From: Crassaminicella profunda
GTDB lineage: Bacteria > Bacillota > Clostridia > Peptostreptococcales > Thermotaleaceae
Length of the DNA stretch: 64,000 bases
Assembly (NCBI RefSeq): GCF_019884785.1
Contig: NZ_CP082326.1
Location: 3,031,355 to 3,095,354, forward strand
Reading direction: 5' to 3'
The translations under genes and the position numbers were made by a program. This document shows positions 56,385-64,000 of the stretch, piece after piece; the stretch's first letter is position 1; the number at the start of each line of letters is the position of its first letter. The notes beneath the pieces were generated by a model. That model was not told the DNA's origin, ran no database searches, and saw nothing but the letters and a program-made list of their open reading frames with translations.

Positions 56385-59300
56385 TCAACTATTTCTTCTT
56401 AATACCTCTAGTATTTCTATCTCATAAGGCTCTTTTAATTGTCTTAAATATTCTATTCCTTTGTCACAATACTCCTTAATATCCAAACTTAAATCATCTT
56501 TAAATATTTCTCTAATCTTCTTATTTTCTTTCATCCGTACTTTTATTTCTGCTTTTACTCGATACAAGAGTCCTAACTCATAAGGGCTTTTCAACTGCTT
56601 AGCATATTGTTGGGCCCTTTTACAATATTGTAATGCATTCTTATAATTTCCTTTTTTAATTAAAAGTAATGCCATATATCCTTCAGCTGTTGACCTTCCC
56701 CATAATACATTCAATTCATTATATAGAAGAATCGCCTTTTCTAAATAAGTTTTTGCTAAATCATCATCTCCCATATCAAAGGCTGCTTGACCTGCATTAG
56801 TATAAAAAATTGTAAGACCTCGAATGACTTTTTTCTCCATACATATTTTCACAGCACGTTCATAATATTTAAGAGCGCTCATAAATTTCATATTCCGCCT
56901 TCTTATTTCTCCAATATAATTATATCCAGCTGCCATATTTAATGTATATTTATCTTCATATTCATTGACCTGCTCAAAAATGCGAATGGATTCTTTTAGA
57001 ATTTTTTCAGCATCCTTATAATCTCCGTCCATTATTTTTTGTAATCCTTGTAGTCTTAACATAATTCCTGTATCCTTTTGGTAATTACATTTTTTTGCTA
57101 AATCCAAGCCTAATTCAACATATTTTTTCATCCACTTTACATTGTGTATTTGAATACCATAGTAAATCATTTGTCTATACCCCTTTAGGGCATAATCTAG
57201 ATCGTCAATTTTAATTGATAAATCAATCATATTCTCAATATCTTTTATACCTTTATCATATTCTCCTTCTCTTATAAAGAATCTCCCTCTCATATGCCAA
57301 AAACCTATCTGAAGCCTTTTTATTTCTTCTGAATAAAATTCTTTCTCTCGTACCTTCGTAAGATTTTTTTCTATGTCTTTTAATTGTTTCATGGCTTCTT
57401 CTTGACTTAAATAGCTTGGATATTCCTCTTCAATATTTCCATCTTTTAAAACTGGAAATAATTCATGCCCAAAGTTAAAATATACATCTAAATTTTTCAT
57501 CCAATATTTTAAAACTAAAATAGGATTCATTCCATTTTCAAAGTGATAAATCAATTTTGAATAAAGAAATCTATCTCTTTTGTCATGATGTAGCTTTCTT
57601 TCAAAAATCAATCCAATTTCATTATGCAGTATTTTACGTTTTGCACTAGATTGCTGCATATAAATATACTCCCTAAACTTTTGATGGGTAAAAGCAAAAC
57701 TTATTTCATCACTGCTACTAACATCTTTTAAAATACCTCTTTTTTGAAGTTCTTCAATAATATCCATAATCTCTAATATATTCTTTGAAGTTAAATTTTT
57801 TAACATATCTAAACTTACTTTGTCAAAAAACAGTGAAGTAATATTTAAAAGTTTTCTTCCTTCTTTTGAAATATCTAAAAATCTACTTTTTAATATATCT
57901 TGGGTTTTATCAGTCATTTCTGTTATAGATCCTTTTTCTTTTATACCATTAATCATCTCTGTCAAAAAAAAGGCATTTCCTTCTGTTTCCTTATAGATTC
58001 TTTCATAAAGCTTTTCATTTCCAGAAATTTCTGGGAAACTCATTTGAATAAACTCTTCTACCTCATATTTTGAAAAAGGAGTAAGGTCAATTTTTTGAAG
58101 CTTGTTATGTTTAACAGAAGAAATCATAAATTTATTTAGCTTTTCTGAATACCCATTTCTACAAGTACAAATAATAAAGATCCGACTCATCTTTTGATGT
58201 AATAAGATACTATTAATCAATGCTAAACTCGTTTCATCCATCCACTGAATATCCTCAAAAACTAACAGGATTTTTCGTTTTGCTGCTACTTTTTTAAGTA
58301 CTGACACCATTGTCTCTTCAATTACCTGATGCTGTAACCAATCCGTTTTTTCTACTGGGTTTATATTACATTCTTCATTTTCTATAGCAAAACCTGGAAA
58401 TACATGACTAATCAAGTTTCTCCATAAAATAGGAATTTCTATACCCTCTTTCTTAATGAGCTCTACTAGATTGATAAAAATATCGTTCCAAGGTTTTAGT
58501 AGATACCCCTGCTCTGCCTGATAGCAATGAGCTTGTAATAAAATCTCTTCTTTATTAATGCTTTCTAAAAATTCATCTTTTAACTTTGTTTTTCCAACAC
58601 CTGCTTCTCCTATAATTAAGAAGGACTTTGTTTCCTTATGATTTATAAATTTTTGATAACTTTGTTTTAGCATTCTTAGTTCATAAGTTCTTCCATAAAA
58701 GAAATCTGAGGACTTCTTTTTATTTATTTTCTTTGCATTTCGCATCATTATTATTTCATCAAAGATCTTCTTAATCTTAAGGTTTGGCTCTATTTGGAGT
58801 TCTTTTTGTAATATATTAGATAAACGATTGTATAAGTCTATTGCTTTATGAAAATCTCTACTATCAGCATAGGCCTTCATTAAAATCTCATATGGTTTTT
58901 CATTTAGTTCATCTGTTCTAATCCATTTTTTTGCATAAAAAATACGAGATGCTATATCATTTTTTGAAAAAGCATTTTTTATTTTTCCATTGATTTTTTG
59001 AATGTATAAATCCTTTAGGTACTCTGCATATTGTATCATCCAAGATTCAAAACCTTCTGCGTCTTTTACATGAAATCCCCTTAAAAATTCTCCTGTATAT
59101 GCATGAATCCCATCATCTTCACCACTTAAAAAATCACATAAATCTGTATTGATTTGAATATCTGGATTAATCATTACAATAGATTTTTTAGGAGAAATAA
59201 CAATATCCAAATCAAAGCTCTTTCTAATTTTATACATAGCTTGTCGTAGATTTTTCTTTGCAATTTTTTCTTCTACTTCTCCCCATAAAATATTTACTAG

Positions 59301-59435
59301 TGTATCTCGAGTAGCTTGTCCATAAATCAACAAATAATAAAACAAGCCTTCCGCCTTTTTAAATGGAAAGACAATCTGTTCTTCATTTTTATAAACTGTA
59401 GGTGTATCAAATAATTTCACACGTATTAGATCCAT
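56385..59435 (-). CDS. SARP/BTAD-type transcriptional regulator with AAA ATPase and TPR repeats
   Basis: The 1016-residue protein has a winged-helix N-terminus (about 1-95), a bacterial transcriptional activation domain (about 100-235), an AAA/NACHT-like ATPase with Walker A GEAGVGKTK near 280 and Walker B LLVFEDIQWMDE near 390, and a C-terminal TPR solenoid (about 700-1000). This is a large signal-integrating activator of the SARP/MalT-like type. It is divergent from the FNT channel gene across a 175-bp gap, so it may control it. Ligand unknown. Confidence 0.88.
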   Translation of the reverse strand: MDLIRVKLFDTPTVYKNEEQIVFPFKKAEGLFYYLLIYGQATRDTLVNILWGEVEEKIAKKNLRQAMYKIRKSFDLDIVISPKKSIVMINPDIQINTDLCDFLSGEDDGIHAYTGEFLRGFHVKDAEGFESWMIQYAEYLKDLYIQKINGKIKNAFSKNDIASRIFYAKKWIRTDELNEKPYEILMKAYADSRDFHKAIDLYNRLSNILQKELQIEPNLKIKKIFDEIIMMRNAKKINKKKSSDFFYGRTYELRMLKQSYQKFINHKETKSFLIIGEAGVGKTKLKDEFLESINKEEILLQAHCYQAEQGYLLKPWNDIFINLVELIKKEGIEIPILWRNLISHVFPGFAIENEECNINPVEKTDWLQHQVIEETMVSVLKKVAAKRKILLVFEDIQWMDETSLALINSILLHQKMSRIFIICTCRNGYSEKLNKFMISSVKHNKLQKIDLTPFSKYEVEEFIQMSFPEISGNEKLYERIYKETEGNAFFLTEMINGIKEKGSITEMTDKTQDILKSRFLDISKEGRKLLNITSLFFDKVSLDMLKNLTSKNILEIMDIIEELQKRGILKDVSSSDEISFAFTHQKFREYIYMQQSSAKRKILHNEIGLIFERKLHHDKRDRFLYSKLIYHFENGMNPILVLKYWMKNLDVYFNFGHELFPVLKDGNIEEEYPSYLSQEEAMKQLKDIEKNLTKVREKEFYSEEIKRLQIGFWHMRGRFFIREGEYDKGIKDIENMIDLSIKIDDLDYALKGYRQMIYYGIQIHNVKWMKKYVELGLDLAKKCNYQKDTGIMLRLQGLQKIMDGDYKDAEKILKESIRIFEQVNEYEDKYTLNMAAGYNYIGEIRRRNMKFMSALKYYERAVKICMEKKVIRGLTIFYTNAGQAAFDMGDDDLAKTYLEKAILLYNELNVLWGRSTAEGYMALLLIKKGNYKNALQYCKRAQQYAKQLKSPYELGLLYRVKAEIKVRMKENKKIREIFKDDLSLDIKEYCDKGIEYLRQLKEPYEIEILEVLRRNS

Positions 59436-59560
59436 TTTTTCACCCTTATTTCCATTTATTAACTAACCTACTTTTATTATATCGAATTCCTTTAGCCATT
59501 TGCAAATTTTAAAAACTATTCTGAATAAATTCTATAGATTCATAGATTAGAGACATTTTG

Positions 59561-59589
59561 TTGACGAGAAAAATATACACTTATATAAA
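59561..59589 (+). promoter_or_regulatory. Predicted sigma-A promoter of the FNT gene
   Basis: TTGACG and TATAAA are separated by 17 nt, with the start expected about 15 nt before the ribosome binding site. Confidence 0.6.
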
Positions 59590-59610
59590 ATGGGTTATAG
59601 GGGGATGACC

Positions 59611-60414
59611 ATGGAAAAAAGAATGTTAAGTCCTAAAGAAATTGTAAAAACAACAATTGATATTGGCATACAAAAGACTAAATTATCTATGTTTCAAATG
59701 CTTATACTTGGAATACTAGCAGGAATATATATTGGTTTTGGCGCTCAAGGGGCTATCACAATCAGTCAAACCTTTGGATGTATTGATATGGGATTGTCAA
59801 AATTTTTATTGGCTGCTACTTTTCCCGTAGGATTAATGCTCGTTGTTATTTGTGGGGCTGAATTATTTACAGGAAATAACTTAATGTTTTTAGGTGTATT
59901 AAATAGAAAATATACCCTAATAAGGATGCTAAAAAATTGGATCATTGTTTATATTGGAAACTTCATTGGTTCTATCATACTTGCATTCATTATGGTAAAT
60001 ACAGGATTAATGAATAGTGCAGTAAAAGAAAAAGCCATGGCCATCGCTATTGGAAAATTAAACGTTCCTATGGGATCATTAATACTTAGAGCCATACTAT
60101 GCAATATACTTGTAGTCTTAGCTGTATGGATGGCAACAGGTGCAAAGGATATCATTAGCAAAATATTTGCTTGTTGGTTTCCTATTATGCTGTTTGTGTT
60201 ATCTGGATATGAACATAGTATCGCAAATATGTATTTTATCCCTATTGGAAAGTTTTTAGGAGCTACTATTAGTTGGTCAAAAATATGGATGTACAATATT
60301 ATACCTGTAACCATTGGAAACATCATTGGTGGTGGAATGATTGTCCCTATATTTTATTATTTAGCTTATGTAGAATCAAAAAATACATCAAAATCTAAAT
60401 CATCCCTTATTTGA
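59611..60414 (+). CDS. FNT-family formate/nitrite (or related anion) channel
   Basis: The protein is 267 residues from ATG 59611 (AGGGGG six bases upstream) with the six-helix FNT fold. MLILGILAGIYIGFGAQG is near residue 30, GAELFTGNNLM near 85 and NILVVLAVWMATGAKDI near 160, all family hallmarks. It moves a small monovalent anion such as formate, nitrite or hydrosulfide across the cytoplasmic membrane. It stands alone between a divergent regulator and a small-protein gene. The substrate is not determinable. Confidence 0.9.
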   Translation: MEKRMLSPKEIVKTTIDIGIQKTKLSMFQMLILGILAGIYIGFGAQGAITISQTFGCIDMGLSKFLLAATFPVGLMLVVICGAELFTGNNLMFLGVLNRKYTLIRMLKNWIIVYIGNFIGSIILAFIMVNTGLMNSAVKEKAMAIAIGKLNVPMGSLILRAILCNILVVLAVWMATGAKDIISKIFACWFPIMLFVLSGYEHSIANMYFIPIGKFLGATISWSKIWMYNIIPVTIGNIIGGGMIVPIFYYLAYVESKNTSKSKSSLI

Positions 60415-60540
60415 ATTTAAATATACATATATAAAAACATCTCATAATTTATGTAACACATGTCCTCCAATCTGCATACTTTGTATTAGGACAAAAGAAA
60501 ATAATTGAAAACAATATGAATATAAAGGAGGTTTACCCTT

Positions 60541-60672
60541 ATGGCTGATGCTCAATGTGGCGGAATCGGTGGTATCTTTGGTGGATGTGATAGTAGTTTA
60601 CTATTCTTCTTCTTGTTATTAGTAGTAATATTCTGTAACTGTGGTGCCTTTGGTGGCTATGGTCGTTGCTAA
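60541..60672 (+). CDS. Gly/Cys-rich 43-aa small membrane protein
   Basis: The 43-residue protein has a Gly/Cys-rich N-terminus (CGGIGGIFGGCDSS), a hydrophobic core (LLFFFLLLVVIFC) and a Gly/Cys C-terminus. It resembles clostridial small spore-associated proteins, though no family is fixed. AAAGGAGG precedes the ATG, a strong terminator follows, and GCATACTTTGT upstream resembles a sporulation-sigma -10. Expression during sporulation is inference. Confidence 0.72.
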   Translation: MADAQCGGIGGIFGGCDSSLLFFFLLLVVIFCNCGAFGGYGRC

Positions 60673-60680
60673 TTATTAAA

Positions 60681-60708
60681 AAGAATTGGGAACTCATTCC
60701 CAATTCTT
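60681..60708 (+). terminator. Terminator after the 43-aa gene
   Basis: The 12-bp perfect stem AAGAATTGGGAA/TTCCCAATTCTT has a 4-nt loop. Confidence 0.8.
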
Positions 60709-60780
60709 AATACATACTGCTATTTCATCTATCAGCCATTTGTTGCAGTGCCTTCTTTTGTGACCAGGAGCAATCCTGGT

Positions 60781-60900
60781 CTATATATTTTCTTTTATTA
60801 TATATTTATTTGATATATTATATCCTTTCATTATTTCTTTTCCATTTTCCGCTTCTATAAATATGATACTCATTCGTATTTTTATTGCAGAACTTTTCAT
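60781..60900 (-). CDS. Possible 39-aa peptide
   Basis: The frame MKSSAIKIRMSIIFIEAENG..., ending IIKENI, reads like a beta/alpha micro-protein. GGAGG lies about 12 nt before the ATG (an out-of-frame ATG is nearer), and the stop overlaps a perfect hairpin. It may be spurious. Confidence 0.25.
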   Translation of the reverse strand: MKSSAIKIRMSIIFIEAENGKEIMKGYNISNKYIIKENI

Positions 60901-61378
60901 CTTTCATTCACTCCTCCATTTTTTGTAAATCCCTTCTCCTATCAAAAATTTAATGCTTTCTAAGTCTCCTTATATAATAATTATATGATTACTAATTATG
61001 AAATGGTTTTCCATCCTTTTCTACTTTTTTAACTTTTTATTTAATCCTAATGTATAAAATTCTTCCCTAAATGAATCCTATATTCTTCTAACAAAATGAA
61101 GGTTTCAATTTGTCAGCTTTCTTTTTTATTTTTTAAATCACATTCATTTTTCATCTCACCCCTGTAATCATAGCAAACTATTATTTCAATATTGTATAGA
61201 AAATTTAAAATATATATATATTTGCAATTCTTTCTATTGACAACTTCTTATTTTTTCGCTATACTTAATCCTAAAACTAGAATTTTGTCGAATTTTTCTG
61301 ATAATTTTTATAAAATTATTCATTTATAAATGAACAACAACTCATGAAATTAAAAGATTATTAGTTATAGGAGGTCTT

Positions 61379-64000
61379 ATGATGAATGAAATGGGTTTTT
61401 TCCCAAAAAAGCAAGGTCTTTATGACCCCTCATTTGAAAAAGGTAGCTGTGGTGTAGGTTTTATCGCCGATATTACAGGTAAAAAGTCAAATGCAATCAT
61501 TAGAAATGGTTTACAAATTTTAAAAAACATGTCCCACAGAGGAGCTACTGGTGCAGATCCTGAAACAGGAGATGGTGCAGGAATTTCTATTCAAATTCCT
61601 CATGAATTCTTTGTTTCTGAATTAACAAATTTAAACCTGCAACTTCCAAAAGAAGGCGATTATGCAGTAGGTATGATCTTTTTACCTATGGAGCCTAATG
61701 CACGCTATTTTTGTGAAGGGGTTTTGGAAAGAATTCTTCTTGAAGAAAATCAAAAACTCATAGGATGGAGAGATGTCCCCCTTAATGACAAGGCTTGTGG
61801 TGTATCTGCACAAGGAACAAGACCTGTTGTACAACAAATTTTTATCCATAGAAATAACCAGGATCCTCATGTCTTTGAAAGAAAACTCTATGTTGTAAGA
61901 AAAAGAGTTGAAAAAATAATTAGTGATGCAGCAAAACCTTATACAGAAGCATTTTACGTATGTAGTTTATCTTCACGAACAATTGTATACAAAGGACAAT
62001 TTTTGGCTCATCAAATAGAAAATTTTTATCCTGAGCTGAAAGATCCTCGATTAAAAAGCGCTATTGCTACTGTTCATCAAAGATATAGTACAAACACATT
62101 CCCATCATGGAGATTAGCTCATCCTTATCGTTATATCTCTCATAATGGTGAAATTAATACCATCAGGGGCAATATTAAATGGATGCATGCTAGAGAAAGT
62201 GTCCTTACCTCTAAATTATTTGGTGATGACTTTGAAAAAGTACTTCCTATTGTTCAACCAAACAGCAGTGATTCTTGTAATCTAGATAATGTTTTTGAAC
62301 TTCTTGTATTAAATGGTTATTCTATGCCTCATGCTATAAAAATGCTTATGCCTGAAGCTTGGAGATATTACAAAAACATGCCCAAAAGTCTTAGATCCTT
62401 TTATGAATATCACGAAGGCTTAATCGAGCCTTGGGATGGACCTGCAACAGTTGTATTTACTGATGGTATTCAAGTAGGAGCTAGTCTTGATCGAAATGGT
62501 CTTAGACCTGCAAGATATATGGTTACAAAGGACAATATGGTCATACTCGCTTCAGAATCAGGCGTTCTTAAAATAGATGAAAAAAACATTCTTAAAAAAG
62601 GAAAATTAGGTCCAGGACAAATTTTTGTTGTAGATACAAAGGAAAATAAAATTTTAGAAGATGAAGAAATCAAAGAAACCCTTTCAAATGAAAAGGGCTA
62701 TGCAAAATGGATTCAAGAAAATGAGATTGATTTAAATAAAGTAAAGTTAAATAAAGATCTACCAAGAATGGACGAGGACACCCTTGTAGAAAAACAAAAA
62801 GTGTTTGGGTTTACAGAAGAAGAATTAAGAAGAGTTCTTTCACCTATGGCACAAAAAAGCAAAGAAGCCATTGGATCCATGGGAAATGATGCTCCCCTAG
62901 CGGTTCTTTCTGACAAACCCGTACTATTATTTAATTACTTCAGACAACTTTTTGCACAAGTAACCAATCCACCGATTGATCCAATTCGTGAGAAAAAGGT
63001 AATGTCCTTGAACCAATATATCGGTCGCTTAGGAAATATATTGAAAAAGATCAACGAAAAGAAGCCAAATAAATTTATAGAACTTGAACAACCTATTCTT
63101 TATGCTGAAAAAATGGAAAAAATAAAAAATGTCAATATAGATACTTTAAGAAGTATCACCATTCCAATTATTTTTGAAGCAGATCAATACGAAAAAGGAT
63201 TAAAGGATGCTCTTGAATCTTTGATAAAGAGAGTTGAAGAAAGCATCTTACAAGGATATCGTATTATCATTTTAAGTGATCAAAACGTTAATCGCTATCG
63301 TGCACCTATTCCAAGTCTTTTAGCAGTAAGTGCTGTTCATAATCACTTAATCGAAAATAAGCTTAGAACAAAGGTTGATTTAATCATTGAAACAGGAGAA
63401 GCCCGTGATCCATTCCATATGGCACTCCTTCTAGGTTATGGTGCTACAGCAATATACCCCTACCTAGCCCTTGAGTCCATCAACGATCTTATTAAAAAAC
63501 AGCTTTATATAGAAAATATCAGTGTAAAAGAAGCTAGTATGAATTATGTACGAGCTTTAGGTTATGGTATTCGAAAAATCACATCAAAAATGGGAATTTC
63601 AACTTTAAGAAGTTTTAATGGTGCACAAATTTTTGAAGTAATGGGGCTAGATGAAGAAATTGTTCAAAAATATTTTACAGATACACCTTGTCGTTTATCT
63701 GGAATGAAAATGGATGGCATTGCAAAAGAAACATTGATGCGCCATCAAAAAGCATTTGAAATCAACAATAGTACACAGCAGTTAGAGATCGGTGGTCAAA
63801 TTCATTGGAGAAAAAATAATGAAACCCATATATTTAATCCAGATACCATCTCAAAGCTTCAACAATCCTGTAGAACCAATGATTATGATTTATTTAAAGA
63901 ATATTCATCCCTTGTAAATAATCAATCAAAAAAATTAAAAACCATTCGAGGTCTTTTAAACTTTAAAACGGCTAATCCTGTACCAATAGATGAAGTAGAA
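61379..64000 (+). CDS. gltB: Glutamate synthase large subunit, 5' part (runs off the window)
   Basis: 874 residues are visible, open to the window end. The catalytic N-terminal Cys lies in KGSCGVGFI after a short propeptide. The class-II amidotransferase domain includes HRGATGADPETGDGAG and HQRYSTNTFPSW. The central domain begins near SDKPVLLFNYFRQLFAQVTNP (about 515), followed by the FMN-binding domain start. It makes two glutamates from glutamine and 2-oxoglutarate with NADPH or ferredoxin. AGGAGG precedes the ATG at 61379. Its partner is not in view. Confidence 0.95.
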   Translation, partial: MMNEMGFFPKKQGLYDPSFEKGSCGVGFIADITGKKSNAIIRNGLQILKNMSHRGATGADPETGDGAGISIQIPHEFFVSELTNLNLQLPKEGDYAVGMIFLPMEPNARYFCEGVLERILLEENQKLIGWRDVPLNDKACGVSAQGTRPVVQQIFIHRNNQDPHVFERKLYVVRKRVEKIISDAAKPYTEAFYVCSLSSRTIVYKGQFLAHQIENFYPELKDPRLKSAIATVHQRYSTNTFPSWRLAHPYRYISHNGEINTIRGNIKWMHARESVLTSKLFGDDFEKVLPIVQPNSSDSCNLDNVFELLVLNGYSMPHAIKMLMPEAWRYYKNMPKSLRSFYEYHEGLIEPWDGPATVVFTDGIQVGASLDRNGLRPARYMVTKDNMVILASESGVLKIDEKNILKKGKLGPGQIFVVDTKENKILEDEEIKETLSNEKGYAKWIQENEIDLNKVKLNKDLPRMDEDTLVEKQKVFGFTEEELRRVLSPMAQKSKEAIGSMGNDAPLAVLSDKPVLLFNYFRQLFAQVTNPPIDPIREKKVMSLNQYIGRLGNILKKINEKKPNKFIELEQPILYAEKMEKIKNVNIDTLRSITIPIIFEADQYEKGLKDALESLIKRVEESILQGYRIIILSDQNVNRYRAPIPSLLAVSAVHNHLIENKLRTKVDLIIETGEARDPFHMALLLGYGATAIYPYLALESINDLIKKQLYIENISVKEASMNYVRALGYGIRKITSKMGISTLRSFNGAQIFEVMGLDEEIVQKYFTDTPCRLSGMKMDGIAKETLMRHQKAFEINNSTQQLEIGGQIHWRKNNETHIFNPDTISKLQQSCRTNDYDLFKEYSSLVNNQSKKLKTIRGLLNFKTANPVPIDEVE

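Larger units (their letters stand above)
60673..61378. other. Intergenic region before gltB
   Basis: It contains the terminator below, a perfect GCAA-loop hairpin (GACCAGGA/TCCTGGTC near 60761-60780), a weak minus-strand small frame (60781-60900), and an AT-rich gltB leader. No T-box or riboswitch is seen. Confidence 0.5.

Overview
The window is low-GC DNA from an anaerobic, endospore-forming member of the Clostridia. This is inferred from strongly AT-rich codon use, AGGAGG-type ribosome binding sites, CotF-like spore coat genes, a guanine riboswitch, a c-di-GMP-I riboswitch, multi-cluster ferredoxin/NADH oxidoreductases of the kind found in acetogens and fermenters, and corrinoid methyltransferase genes. 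The genus cannot be fixed from the sequence.

Layout. 1-6.3 kb: a 5-oxoproline (pyroglutamate) module on the minus strand (pxpA, an NRAMP-like membrane protein, pxpB, pxpC) next to an IclR regulator and a divergent D-glutamate cyclase-like (DUF1445) gene. A TTCAATATTT element sits just downstream of both predicted promoters. A NUDIX gene follows. 6.6-12.9 kb: a three-gene NuoE/NuoF-like plus giant fused flavoprotein complex resembling the Sporomusa-type (Stn) electron-bifurcating transhydrogenases, then a small ferredoxin. 12.9-14.5 kb: gpmI. 14.6-27.7 kb: a surface module made of a sortase, a c-di-GMP-I riboswitch driving a secreted transglutaminase-like protein, and a convergent 3792-residue LPNTG-anchored adhesin. 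27.7-29.8 kb: small ORFs and long AT-rich spacers, including a duplicated promoter-like element with tandem TTGTTNAGA boxes.

29.8-38 kb: a corrinoid methyl-transfer locus on the minus strand. It has a LacI regulator, a UroD/MetE-like protein, a corrinoid-binding protein and a UroD-thioredoxin fusion, then a second unit with a CobW GTPase, a RamA-like ASKHA/ferredoxin activator and a DUF1638 protein whose reading frame appears to start at AUA. Two near-identical operator-like sites lie in front of the LacI gene and in front of the methyltransferase genes. 38.2-43 kb: a diguanylate cyclase, then guaBA under a guanine riboswitch with a visible terminator. 43-47.4 kb: small genes, two spore coat genes, groESL with CIRCE, and dinB. 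47.5-56.2 kb: an HTH gene preceded by a large hairpin, a response regulator with a DUF2294/MpsC-like output domain, an NhaC transporter with a sigma-54 promoter, an NtrC-type two-component system whose kinase carries an amino-acid-binding-protein-like sensor, and a YjiH-family membrane protein. 56.4-64 kb: a BTAD/AAA/TPR regulator divergent from an FNT channel, a 43-residue Gly/Cys-rich protein, and the 5' part of gltB, which runs off the window.

Two regulatory themes recur. A c-di-GMP producer lies 22 kb from a c-di-GMP-sensing surface locus, although no direct link is shown. Several loci carry their regulator and a recognisable DNA site side by side (IclR, LacI, NtrC/sigma-54, HrcA/CIRCE). 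The least explained systems are the corrinoid locus with a thioredoxin-fused methyltransferase, the Stn-like complex with a degenerate molybdopterin domain, and the NRAMP-like protein lacking metal-binding motifs in the 5-oxoprolinase operon.
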